Origin: Rotaria sordida
Taxonomy: Eukaryota; Rotifera; Eurotatoria; Philodinida; Philodinidae
Direction: 5' to 3'
Assembly: GCA_905250125.1 (NCBI GenBank)
Contig: CAJNOL010000919.1
Coordinates: forward strand, 1-64,000
Length of the DNA stretch: 64,000 nt
The notes under the pieces were generated by a model. The model was not told the DNA's origin. It saw only the letters and a program-made list of their open reading frames with translations, and did not search any database. Shown one piece after another: positions 1 to 11,275 of the stretch (position 1 is the first letter of the stretch; every line of letters begins with the position of its first letter). Made by a program: the position numbers and the translations under genes.

Positions 1-1728
1 AAATGTGCACGTTATATACCAACTAATGAAGTTTATTTATATAAAGAGTATCCACTTGAAATTCTTCGTCAACGTTTAGAACCATATCAACGTTTAACAA
101 CAATATTACTTACATCAACTAAAAATAAACAATTAATAAGATCAATGTCAATACAACAATTAGCTGCTAAATATCATTTACATTTTTTTCATGATATTTT
201 ATCACTTGAACGAACAGCTATTGTTTTATATCCAAATTATTCAAATAATTTACATACATATATTACAGAAAAACATCGTTTAAATGAACATGAAACACGA
301 AATTTATTTACACAAATTGTACGTGCTGTACATATGTGTCATCAAGTTGGTTTAATTATACGTGATTTAAAATTACGAAAAATTATATTTAATAATAATA
401 TACATACACATTTACTTTTAACTGGACTTGATGAAGCAATTATGCTTCCAAATTCAACATCAACAAATGATTTTGTTTCTTCACGTTTTTCGTGTCCGGT
501 ATATGCATGTCCTGAAATTGTTCTCAATAGACAAATGTATTCAGGAAAATTTGCTGATTCATGGAGTCTTGGTAAAAAAAAATTTTTTTTTGGTTTATAA
601 TACACATAATAGCGTGAGAGAAAAAAAAATAACTGATGTCTGAGAGATAGGGTAGCAATACAGGAGGTTTGTTTTTTTTTTGATTGAATTCCGTAGTTCT
701 TTTGCAGAAATATTCATTTTCGAATTTCAACTTGAAATTTTGCATAGAGTCAAGTTGGAATATTTTAGAATTGGAATAATGATAAGATCTAAAATTTTCA
801 CAATATACTATTTTCTTGAAAATTTGAGTCTATACAAAATTTCAAGTCGAAATTCAAAAAATATAATCATATTGCAAATGTCGTAAATTCACTAGAAACA
901 TTCGATCTTTTGAGTTTTTAATAACGTTTTTTTTTTTTGGTTGACAAATGAACTACTTGAAATAATTCATTAGTTTTGAGCATTGTCAAGAGAATTATTT
1001 CTATTATAGAATAAATATATCTTAGAATTTACAATCATAACAAATTGTTTACTTTCGGAAAAATTCAACAGTCAAAAAAAAAACAACAAAATACTAGTTA
1101 CAATTTGTTTTGATTGAAAATTTTAAGATGTTGTTATAATCATGAGAATGACTTGTAGAGAATATTTTAGATCAAAAATTGATTTTTCCATCGTTCTATG
1201 AGCAAAATTATCAAGTCTTCGAAAGAATTTAATATATACATTGAAAGAGATTAACAATAAATTTGTTTCTAATTTAAAAATTTAGATTTCAATTCTTCAG
1301 AAAGTTATTTATTATAGATAGAATAATAAAAGACTTTTTTTCTTTGAAATTAATTGAAATAATTATATTTAGGTATCATATTGTATACGATGCTTTTTGG
1401 TCGTTATCCATTTTGTGATCGAACTCTAGTAGGTTTATTTATCAAAATTGGTCGATGTCGTCCTGAAATACCTCGTACAATATCAATTAAAGCACGTTCA
1501 TTACTTCGTTCTTTAATTCGAGTTAAACCTGATGAACGTCTTTTAGCACAAGATATACTCGGACATGTTTGGTTTAGTGGTGATCGAGATACATCAACAA
1601 TATCAATGAATACATCATTAATAAATGATGAATCATTATTATTTAATAGCAGCAATATTTATACGAATAACAGTAATGAAACGATAATAAAAGAAGATGC
1701 TGTTGTACCGAATTTTGAATGTGAATAG
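1..1728 (+). CDS. TRIB: Tribbles pseudokinase, 3' part (5' end outside window)
   Basis: Two exons, 1-571 and 1373-1728 (phase 1 junction), give 308 residues to the TAG at 1726; the start lies before the window. Tribbles proteins are kinase-fold scaffolds that bring substrates to the COP1 ubiquitin ligase and bind MEK. The catalytic loop reads IIRDLKLRK, the Tribbles form of the HRD loop, and the metal-binding DFG is replaced by TGLDEA. Subdomains VIII-IX follow (CPVYACPEIV, then FADSWSLG continuing into IILYTMLFGRYPF), then the C-lobe ending near HVWF. The tail carries EDAVVP, close to the D-Q-x-V-P COP1-binding motif, four residues from the end of the acidic tail. A general kinase is unlikely given the changed DFG. 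Family assignment is firm; choice among TRIB1/2/3 is not possible. Confidence 0.92.
572..1372 (+). other. Tribbles intron holding a decayed foldback repeat
   Basis: An 801 bp intron with borders GTAAAA and TTTAG. Its middle (about 700-880) carries inverted arms at 716-749 and 830-859 built on the words TTTCAACTTGAAATTTTGCA and its complement, shared with repeats at 3184, 4361 and 25668. Confidence 0.75.
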
Positions 1729-1919
1729 AAATATGTATAGAATCTGTTTTTTTTTCTTTCTATATATATATATATTTTTTTTTGTTTTGGCCAAAGAAAA
1801 AAAAAATGTTGTTCATATAATTACATACCTTTCAATGTTTCATAGAAGATAAGTGCTTGTTGTGATGAAAAATGCATATTTATTTAATCTACAAAAAAAA
1901 AAAAAAACAGATAAATTTT

Positions 1920-4900
1920 TTAACTAATCGATTCATATGAATAATGATTTATATGAGTATGGAATGTATATAAGAATAAAATAATAACAATGAAAAGAAC
2001 ACAACTAGATATAAGAAATAGTGATATTACACGCCATTGTTTTATTAAGTTGATTTGTTTTATAGAACATGATGGACATGATGGTTGCAAAGAAGAAGAT
2101 ATAGATGTTGTATAAAAACACTAAATTTAATCGAATCAAGAAAAACAAAACAAAAAAACATTATGAAAATATTTTACTTTATTAAGAAGTGAGATCGCAA
2201 CTTCTTGAATATCATTCTTAGTCAATTGATGAACTTTTGGATCAAGATCATATTGAATAATTTGTTGAATAAGTATATCACGACTAATATTATACCAAGA
2301 TATCTTTAAATAAAAAACGTCATACAATTCGAAACAAAAGAAAACTTTCTATCAACTGACCAAAAAAAAAAACTTATCGTTCTAACACAAGAGATATACT
2401 AGTCGATATTTTCTACAATATACAAAGAGTATAGAACTATTTTTAGGATATCTCTATTTCTTCCGATGCTGTTCTGTTGATAAGTTCGAAAGAGGAGAAA
2501 ATTTGGCTATCAAATGCTAAAAAAACTCCTTTCCAAAGCCGTATCTATGAAGTAATATAAGGGTTGACATATTCTATCATTGCTTTTGCATCGTACATTA
2601 ATAGTACAAGACAAGTTAGCTTGTAGTTATTTTCCTAGGATAATCAAACGCTAGGGAAACTATTTATGTTATATATTGCTACACTTCAAAACAGAAATTT
2701 TGTTTTCTTTTATTTTATTGCTATTCTATGCATTCCATTTTGCTTAATTTAACATTATTATTCTTATTCTAACTATTGATTTAACTAACGAATAAGTCTG
2801 TTGTACATATTCATTATATCTATAGGAGGTATCAACACATTATTATATATCTCGATATGAGCAACGTCATCTTAACGACTAGGATGGACTCTAGTAAAGT
2901 GTTTCAAAACTAACGTGTTTCACGATGATTCCAAAAACAACAATTGAAGAACCTAGATCATATGATGACTGTGACAAATCAGCACATTATTAACAATCAT
3001 CTTTGACATTTTGAATATAAATTTTAAAACTACATTATTTAGAACAATTATACAAATGTATTCTAGCCATTCAAATTTCTAGAACAGTCTAACGAAGGAA
3101 GTGCTCCAATTGATAAATTACTTTTGAATCGAGATTACGTGCATTACTTGGATTCAAATGACCTATGAATACATTATAAAGAGTTCGTGTCCTTAGCTTG
3201 TTTCTATAGAGATGCTGCACTTTTATGGTACTTTTTTAAATGATTAGTGTGGTAATAAAAAAAACCTGATTTTCAAATTTCAACTTAAAGCTTTGTATAG
3301 AGACAGACCTTGACGAGAATAGGTTTTTTTCTTGTGAATTTTTCATATCTCAATCGGTAGATTTCATAATAAACTACTCTCATTAAAGTTTGCTTCTATG
3401 CAAAGTTTCAAGTCGAAAATCAGGTTTTCTGTTACCATACATTTCATTTAAAAAATACCGTTTAATATCTCCGCAGCAATAGGTTTAGGACACGAACATT
3501 TTTCAAGGTATTCATAGCTCTTCATTGCTAAGAAATGCTTGGAAAAGTAATCAAACATCTGTTATTCTCAGTTACTATGGGAATGTACTCAATGGTCATT
3601 GACCTTTCGTTACTATGGAGAAAGGCAGCCGTGAATTTTTTATTCTTCGAAAAATGTAATGTGAGGTCCATGAGGAGAACAAAAAAAGTAAAAGATAATT
3701 TTCTATTCAACTAACTTTATCATTGGTTATTTGACGAAGATTCAATATTACTTCACAATAATCAATCATAGCTGTTGATAAACCATAAGTAAATCCATTT
3801 GTAGTTGCTTTCCAACAATCGAATGTACCATGTTTAGTATCACATGCACGTCTAATAATGATAATAATAAAAAAATGTTAATAAAGAAAATAACAAGAAG
3901 ACTTATATATTTCTTTTCTTAAGATTTATTCGGTGAAATTACTTTGCATTATAATAAATATTTCAATCTCAAATTCTTTATAATATTTTACTTTCATAAT
4001 TTTCAAAGATTTCAATCGAATAACACAATGATCTTTCTATAAAAGAATATGCTTGATTATATCTTAATGAATTGTATCGTTGTATAAAAAAAAAAGCTCT
4101 ATTCAATCTATTGCATGTCGGAAGACATTTACCGACATTAATAATATATTGAATTTCTCCATTCTAAATTTACTAGAATATTTTGTCATAATCACCACTA
4201 TGTTTCAATTTAATACCAGAATTTTATACTTTAAAACGAATAAGTAATTAATTTAAATAGAAAAAAAAATACAAACTCAACCATTGGACCTGTTAAGATG
4301 AGCAATACAAAGTCTTAAACATAAAAATGACTTTCGTTGGTATAACTATCATTAGTAGTGTATATACAGGTTGTTTACGTTATTTTTAATAGTTTTGTGT
4401 AGTTTGCTGTTTTTATGTAGAACATCGGGGATTTCTTATTTTGATAGAGTTGGATAGAGCATCGGCTACTCTATCGAACCATATAGTTTACATTTTATTT
4501 CCTTCCGTCCTAGTTCCAAAAATCGATAAATCTCAAAAAGCAGTAAAAAAGATTTTTTTACGCAGTAAAGGAGAACATTACAGAAACTTATTTTCGAATT
4601 TCGACTTGAAACTTTGCATACAGATAGATTTTAACGAGAGCAGTTTATTATGAAATTTTCAAATCTTTTCGTTGTTCCTATCTTAAAATACTACTATGGT
4701 AAAAGCGCCTTTTATGACACCATTCATATACACGGGCGGATTCGATGTTTGAATTTTAGGATAGGAACAACGAAAAGATCTGAAATTTTCACAATAACCT
4801 ACTCTTGCTAAGATCTATCTCTGTGCAAAGTTTCAATTCGAAATTCGAAAATAAATTTTTGTGACGTTCCTGAGAGGGAGACTGCGGCATTCTGTTAAAA

Positions 4901-5569
4901 AATTCTGACATTCATTAAGCTTTTGTCCACAAAAGTGGCGAGATCTTGATCTTAATAAACCAATATCAAAGCAATTATTTACTACTAAGGTACTTCCCTT
5001 TTATAATGTTTCTAGAGTGGGTGAAAAATTGATGATTTTTTGACCACCCCTTTACTGCGTAAAAAAATCTTTTTCACTGCTTTTTGAGATTTATCGATTT
5101 TTAGAACTAGGACTAAAGGAAATAAAATGTAAACTATATGGTTCGATAGAGTAGTCGATGCTCTATCCAACTGTATCAAAATAAGAAATCCCCGATGTTC
5201 TACATAAAAACCGCAAACTACACAAAACTATTAAAAATAACGTAATCAACCTGTATATATGTATGTGTAATTGCATAAAGCGGAAGGTGACTAAGTACGA
5301 ACGAAGAAAAATACAATAATAAAGAAGATTCTAACACGTATAAAAATACTGATAAGAAAAATTACTAAAATTAATGGTGACTATACCAGACAACCAAAGC
5401 TTGCATATTTTTATTGCATATTTTCCTATTATTTTCAATCCTTCATATGAATTAATTAAAATATCATTTATTTTTCTTACTTGCATTTTTTTCCGAATAG
5501 ATCTCGTTCACCATATACAGATAATATAAAATAAATTAACATCCAAAAAATACCACTATAATAATACAT
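1920..5569 (-). CDS. small type I membrane protein, downstream paralogue (183 aa)
   Basis: Four exons on the minus strand: 5481-5569, 3716-3851, 2178-2303, 1920-2120; 552 nt, phases 2/0/0 all consistent. Exon 1 encodes a signal peptide (MYYYSGIFWMLIYFILSVYG) and ends in a Cys codon. Exon 2 has C-D-T-x6-C-W and a third Cys. Exon 4 has a juxtamembrane SCPSC pair followed by a transmembrane run (SLFLISSCVLFIVIILFLY) and a short tail. Exon count, intron phases and Cys positions match the gene at 5666-6469, so the two are tandem paralogues. I do not recognise the family, and no function is proposed beyond a small cell-surface or endomembrane protein. Start choice: this ATG lies 7 nt after a U-rich TATAG acceptor. 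An AATAAA for this strand lies at 1879-1884. Introns 1 (1.6 kb) and 2 (1.4 kb) are swollen by foldback repeats. Confidence 0.72.
2690..2880. repeat. dispersed repeat copy 1
   Basis: About 190 bp in intron 2 of the downstream paralogue resemble 11085-11275 and 44440-44640. They share in order a T-rich lead, TTAACATTATTATTCTTATTC-like text, ATTGATTTAACT, ACATATTC/AGATC words and TATTATATAT, then GAC/TATTGA and TTTCAAA. Divergence is high, so the copies are old. No protein is visible. Confidence 0.5.
3184..3498. repeat. foldback element, family A
   Basis: Inverted arms start with TTCGTGTCCTTAGCTTGTTT at the left and end with the complement (AGGTTTAGGACACGAA) at the right. The inner half repeats the words GCATAGAGA / TTTCAAGTCGAAAATCAG in mirrored form. 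No ORF. It sits in intron 2 of the gene at 1920-5569. Confidence 0.8.
4361..5259. repeat. large foldback element, family A-related
   Basis: A near-perfect 900 bp inverted repeat in intron 1 of the gene at 1920-5569. The left arm opens TATATACAGGTTG and runs through GAACATCGGGGATTTCTTAT and CGATAAATCTCAAAAAGCAG; the right arm mirrors these and closes CAACCTGTATATA. Arms are about 200 bp with few differences. A second nested inverted pair (4590-4690 and 4756-4860) uses the words TTTCGACTTGAAACTTTGCA, shared with repeats at 700, 3184 and 25668. No coding capacity, so non-autonomous. Confidence 0.85.
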
Positions 5570-5665
5570 TATAAATCTATAATAATCAAAAAAAAAAAAC
5601 AAAAATATAAATAAATCAAATTCAGATCATCAACAACAATATGAAAAATATATTTATTTTATCAG
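5570..5665 (-). promoter_or_regulatory. operon-like spacer with candidate trans-splice acceptor
   Basis: Only 96 bp separate the stop of the upstream paralogue (5666-5668) from the start of the downstream one (5569). Read on the minus strand, the spacer has AATAAA (at 5653-5658), then a long U-rich run ending GATTATTATAG (AG at 5578-5577), then ATTTATA and the ATG. A poly(A) signal followed about 75 nt later by a strong acceptor with no upstream donor is the layout of a spliced-leader operon. Spliced-leader trans-splicing is known in bdelloid rotifers; its use here is inferred. Confidence 0.55.
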
Positions 5666-6469
5666 CTAATCAGTATTAGCACTAGTCATGAGAGTTGAAG
5701 GAGAATTTATAAGAAGATTCTGTTGAACAATTACTATAGGATTTGATTTACGACGTGTTTGAATAGATTGCACAATACAAATGATTAGTGTTAAGCTAGC
5801 TACAGCACTACTAATTATGAAGAGCACCATATAATTACGTATGTCTGATGAACATGTAAACATTGTACATGATAATGATGGAAATTGATTAGGTGATTTA
5901 ATTGGAATTGATGTTAAATTTTGACTCTAGAAAACAAAAAAAAACAAGTCAAAGTAAAAATGAACTAAATTTATATTTTTATTTTTTTCCTACGAAATTA
6001 AGAAGAATTTGTTTTGTTTCTGTAAATAAACTTATGTTTAGTTTAGCATCAAATGATTCATTTAATAAATTATCTTCTAATGATTGATCAATAAATTTGA
6101 TTGTATCATTTAACTTAAATAGAAAAAAAAATAAACAAACAATAGAAAAATTAAAATTTCTCTTTTTTTTTTCTTTAATTCAACAAACTTCTTTTGAATG
6201 ATGTCGTTGAAATGTATCAACATAAACAGATAGACTACTAAATGAAAAAATTCGTTGAATTAATTCTGATGAACGATAAACTAATGCTTGACGCCAACAT
6301 TCATTATCATCATCGGTACCATTATGTGAACAATTTGTTCTATGTGAATAATTATACAAGAAAATTAAATAAAAATCTATTAAAATTAATTAAACCTGCA
6401 TGATGAATATTCACAACAATATTTTGATATATGCAAAAAAATAATTAGAAATATAATGAAAGTTTGCAT
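5666..6469 (-). CDS. small type I membrane protein, upstream paralogue (201 aa)
   Basis: Four exons on the minus strand: 6396-6469, 6189-6339, 5994-6113, 5666-5926; 606 nt, phases 2/0/0. Signal peptide MQTFIIFLIIFLHISKYCC, then an ectodomain with TNCSHNG and ECWRQAL (matching C-x6/8-C-W of its paralogue), several NxS/T sites (NCS, NGT, NDT, NES, NIS, NLT), a juxtamembrane SCTMFTC, a transmembrane helix MVLFIISSAVASLTLIICIV, and a basic cytosolic start QTRRK. It is compact here, with introns of 56-75 bp, whereas its paralogue has repeat-filled introns. No homologous family came to mind; a glypican-like or receptor-like role would be a guess. The ATG at 6469 is the only one giving a signal peptide in phase with exon 2. 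Confidence 0.72.
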
Positions 6470-8679
6470 TGATAACATATGATATAAAAAATGAAGAATA
6501 ATATTGATTTTTTTATTCACCTTGGTGAGTATATCATAGCGAAGAAGAAAAAGAAGGTAAAATATGGAAACAAATGGATTAAAAACGATGTCGTCGTTTT
6601 ACAATTATTCTATTAATATAATATTTTTTATTTATTGTTAGTTTGTCTAATATTTACAAAAAAGATTTATATGTAAAATCAATATAAAATATAATTAATT
6701 GAAAATAAAAATAATATAATTTAACAATTATTTAGTTCGCTATAATCAATTCTCCTTTATTTTTATAAGTTAAAAATATTCTCCGTTTAATATTTTAAAT
6801 AAGAGACGCATGTCTGATTTGGATTTTTATTTTTTTTTAATAGTACTTTTCATAAAAAAGTAACAACTGAAGAGGATTGATAAGCAAAAAAAAACGAAGA
6901 AAATCGTTCAATTTTCGCTGGTCACCTTGCGTTCCGGACACATCTGCCCATTTTTAAATACAGATATATGAGAAAAAATATTTGGTCTATTTTGAAAATG
7001 AACGAATTAACTCTGTTATGTTGCTCAGTCTATTGAGTAGATTGGTCTATTTTTATAAATCTTTCAACTTTCTATGTATGAATTACATTAGATTATAGAA
7101 ATTTCCCTCCGTTTCAGAACAGGTAGATCTCGACGAGTAGGGCAAAATTGCTATTGCGGATGTTTTCCTTCTATATGATGCTGGGGTTATATGATAAAAA
7201 ATGGTCCCATTGTTTATCCGAGATGCTATATTCGATCGAGCTGAACAGGTTGTTTTTACAGGTACTATTGCCCATTTCAAAAGAAATGGTGGGCGGGTAT
7301 TTTTTGAATAACTTTTGATAGGAGCAAGATAGAGACCTGCGATTTTCACCGTTGAAAAGAGGAAATGGAGACGCATCGAATTGTATCTTACAGAATAATT
7401 TGATCTAGTTTTTTCAAGGACTTAAATCGATGTTTTGGAAAACCAACATACTTCATAAGGTGAGTAAGATCAATTTTCAATAATCAGGTGCGTATTGAAA
7501 TGGCTAAATGAAGATCTACAAAATTGCGCAATATTCAGACTTTTAGATTTACTTGTTCAGGAGTTATAGGCATTTTATTCAAAAGTTCTATTCAATTGAT
7601 CAACTAAACTTTATTCAATATGACAATTCAGAACACACAGTAATCATCAAAAATTTCTCTATCGGGTAGAAAGTATCTAAATGTAAAGTCTTTGATCTCA
7701 TATTTTGATAACAAATAGAACGTGATAAATTCTAATAGCAAGCAGCGATAAGAACTTGATCGACTTTTGTGAAACAGAAGATTAACATAGATTTTTTTAT
7801 TTAAACGAGAATATTTCAACATTTTATCTTTGGTTATTCTCAGCATGAGAGTTAATGAGATTCCAACCATTTGCCTTGAAATTTTCTCCAGTGAGTTATT
7901 TGCTCTAATCAAGTATTCCCTGAAGATTTCATTTTTATAGTCATTCAGAGCGTGGAAATCTATGCGAAGATTTTTTTTTCCATATAATAGAAATGTTACT
8001 GCGCCTCAGAATCATAGCAGATTAGAATTTCGTATCTGTGACATAGTATGGCCATGTAAAACTCTATTTATCAGTAAAATGATCGATTTTAACACTTCAA
8101 AATAATGACAAAGTAGAAAAGTGTCAAAAAAAAAACAAACTTTTTGAGGTTTAAGAAAGACGAAGTATTTTATTTTCCTAATCCAATGCATTCAAGTCAA
8201 TCGATCTCGAGCTAGTGCTTACAGTCAGGATTTATCAATCTTTTATTTATTTAATCGTAACTTGCATAAAAAAGAACTAATCACTTTATTCTATATGAAA
8301 AATAAATTAATTTTGAAAATGAAACAACCAATTTTTTGACACAAAAAAAAACCAGATAATAGATTCTAAAGTATATCTTGATATTTGATTCTAATCTGTA
8401 GAAAACAGCACACTCATCAAGATTTGATTCTGTCATATTCTTAATGCATCAACAAGCTTTAATGAATATCTATTGATAACGTATATGTATATTCTCAACG
8501 TGATAACAGTTATCATACTAACGGTATCTTTTTGATAGAATAAATTAATTATATTTATTCAAGCAAAAAATGAATGATTATATACGTATATCAATATTGA
8601 TAATAATATTATGTGTGTATTGACTAACATAAATAATGGCTATAAGAATATGTCATTACAAAAAATAAGAAAACAACGA

Positions 8680-8871
8680 TCATGTTTTTTTTTTATATGA
8701 TTTATTATCAGCTAAACCATCATTCAAAAAACAAAAAAATAATTCCGGTTTTGTTGTTGTTTTAGTATTACCTGTAACTTTTCGTATAGTAAGTTTCAAT
8801 GGAATTGAATTTGATTTTTCAAGATTAATACCGACGTCTAATATTAAATGCAATAGTAACACCTTCAACAA
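8680..8871 (-). CDS. doubtful 63-codon ORF or single exon
   Basis: The frame starts MLKVLLLHLILDVG, which could be a short signal peptide, and ends KSYKKKT. Codon choice (CCA, GGT, TCA, GCT) resembles that of the local genes, and an AG acceptor (TATTAG before ACGTCGG) sits inside it, so it might be one exon of an unrecognised gene. No partner exon was found within 1 kb on the same strand. It could equally be chance. Confidence 0.15.
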   Translation of the reverse strand: MLKVLLLHLILDVGINLEKSNSIPLKLTIRKVTGNTKTTTKPELFFCFLNDGLADNKSYKKKT

Positions 8872-11084
8872 AATATAACTATGTTTCTTTATTCTAGATC
8901 AATAATGCCATACTGATATTTGCCTTGTCTAAATATGTTTATTATGTATATGAATATTTTAAGCTTCAATAATCCGATGTTTTCGGAAATCTACTCGATC
9001 TATGATAGACAATAAACGCATTCAATCTCGCCTATGGTGACCTATATATATATATATATTTGTTTTTACAAGCTAATATGATAATGATAGTTGAATTGAA
9101 GCAGAAAATTATCTTAATAATGTAAACTAAAATAAGTTGATTAGACAAAATATTGATTTATTTAATATACTATTAACAGACTCAAGACCAAATCATTGTA
9201 TACATTGAAAAAATTAACAATCTAATATCACACGATGATGATGATGTTGATCTTTGAATTTTGAATCATAGTTTTTAGAATAGATAATAAAATATTTAAT
9301 ATTGAACAATATAAACCAACAATTTGATGCTTAATTAAATTTAAGAATACCCCCTCCACTCTTCTCTGTGTTGACTATTGCTGATTGTCGAAGAGAGTAT
9401 AACCGATTAGATTGAAATTTTTTTCTGCATATAAAATAAGGAGACAAGTGTTTGAAGAGAAAAAACTCTCAACGAATAAATCTTGATTTTCTTGAGTTTT
9501 TGGTTAAAAAAAAACAGATCGGTGTTCTCTTAAGTACCGTTATATTATTTAAATAAACAAGTTGATGATATGAACATAAATTTAAAGTAATAAAATAGAC
9601 ATACAATGAATTCCAAGAATAATATGTTGATAACTAATAAGATATCTATCATAATGTTAAGTATTATGAGAATAAAGAATTCTTATACATGACCATGAAT
9701 AACCTATTGTTGCATAATCATTGATAATTTTTGATGATAGAAATGTGAGGTTAGTTCATATATATCTTCAATGTTGATAGAATATTACTTTGATTTATTT
9801 CAAATCAAAATAAAAGATATTAATTATTCAACAAAAAAAGAATCAAATAAAACTTTTTCTTCTCATGAATTATCTTGTAACCTTAGAAAAGATCTGATAA
9901 ATTATTATACTTGATTGAATATATTTCTCAAAGCAAAATTATAATAAAATTTCTCTCAATTGATATTTTTATTAAATAAATAACAAAAATAAAATCTTCT
10001 TATTGTTCTAATGATTATATACTAAACTAATTAATAATATAATAACATAGTTATTTTTATCTTATTAATATAAAGAAACAATTCACTGACAAGAATGATG
10101 TAATATAAACGTCATGAGTCATTTGTTGTTAATAACATATTAAGAATTTTTTGCTTGAAGATATAATTACATAAGGGATAAAAGTGGATATAAACAAAAT
10201 CATGTAGTAAAATATTAAATTATTTCTATGATGTTAATATTATTTAATACATATAGAAAATTCTTCATACGATAAAACATTAAAGTTTAGTTGACTAACA
10301 AAAAAAAAAAAAAACTAATCAATCTCTAATAATGTGTTTATTTATCTGTAGAAAAAAAAAACACGTGCTACCGTAACCTCTGTCAGGCTAAAATATGTAA
10401 CTCACATATGTTTTTTAGTCTCATTGTACTAATATAAAATACGTTAAGAATACCTTCTATCCTTCTCTCATGATCCAAAATTTTTTGGTAGTCATTATAT
10501 TGTGTGAAGTAGTATCTACAAATTATCTTTAAACGTCAAAAAAAATCAAATTATCAAAAACTATTCACTGTTTCTCATTTTTCTCAAACTAACTTTTTCA
10601 TGAGAAAAGTACGGAAACGTTCTCACTTCTTCAACTTAATACGCCCGATCGAGTTGAAACTTTTTTTTTCACATATACTATATATCATTTGGGATGGATG
10701 CTTGTTTTTGTAGTTCTTACTAAAAACAAACATGTGTTTTATAGGGTATCTTCGTTATTTTGGCTTTCCTATTCGAAGAACAAAAAATTAGAAAGATACA
10801 AATCCCAAACAGTGTCTAGTACTTGTGAAAAAAAATTTTCAGCTTCATCGAACGTAGCATCTCGGAGAAACGGTGGAGCCATTGTGATCCGTGATAGTAT
10901 CCAAAATGAGAACTTTTCCATCTTTCCAAATTTTCTGATGAGCTATTCTTCGGAAACTCCGGACAAAGAGGGAGGTACCCTGAATTTAAAGACCTCTTGT
11001 TTTCCAAGGATAATCAATCGTCTTGAAAACTTCCATATGTCTTATTTATTTTTGCATTTTGGAACAGAGGCTATTTTTTATTGA

Positions 11085-11275
11085 CATTGTATTTTTTGTT
11101 TGTCGTTTTCATATTCCATAGTTGTTAATTTGAACATTATTATTATTCTAACCATTGATTTAACTTGTAAATTAGATCCATAGTAGATCTCAATATACTA
11201 TTATATATCTGTGTAAGTTCATGAACACTGATATTGATTATTTTCCAAAGCTACAACTTGATCAGTTCACGATTT
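11085..11275. repeat. dispersed repeat copy 2
   Basis: Matches copies at 2690 and 44440 in the same orientation, with shared words TTGAACATTATTATT, CATTGATTTAACT, TAGATCTCAATATACTATTATATAT and ACAACTTGATCA. Intergenic here. Confidence 0.5.

Noticed and set aside
7083..7376. 97-codon minus-strand ORF
   Set aside because: Overlaps repeat sequence related to 10850 and to the ends of the foldback at 19454; no protein features.
10689..11084. 131-codon plus-strand ORF
   Set aside because: Part of it matches an inverted repeat copy at 7190-7230, codon use is not gene-like, and no family was recognised; treated as repeat-derived.
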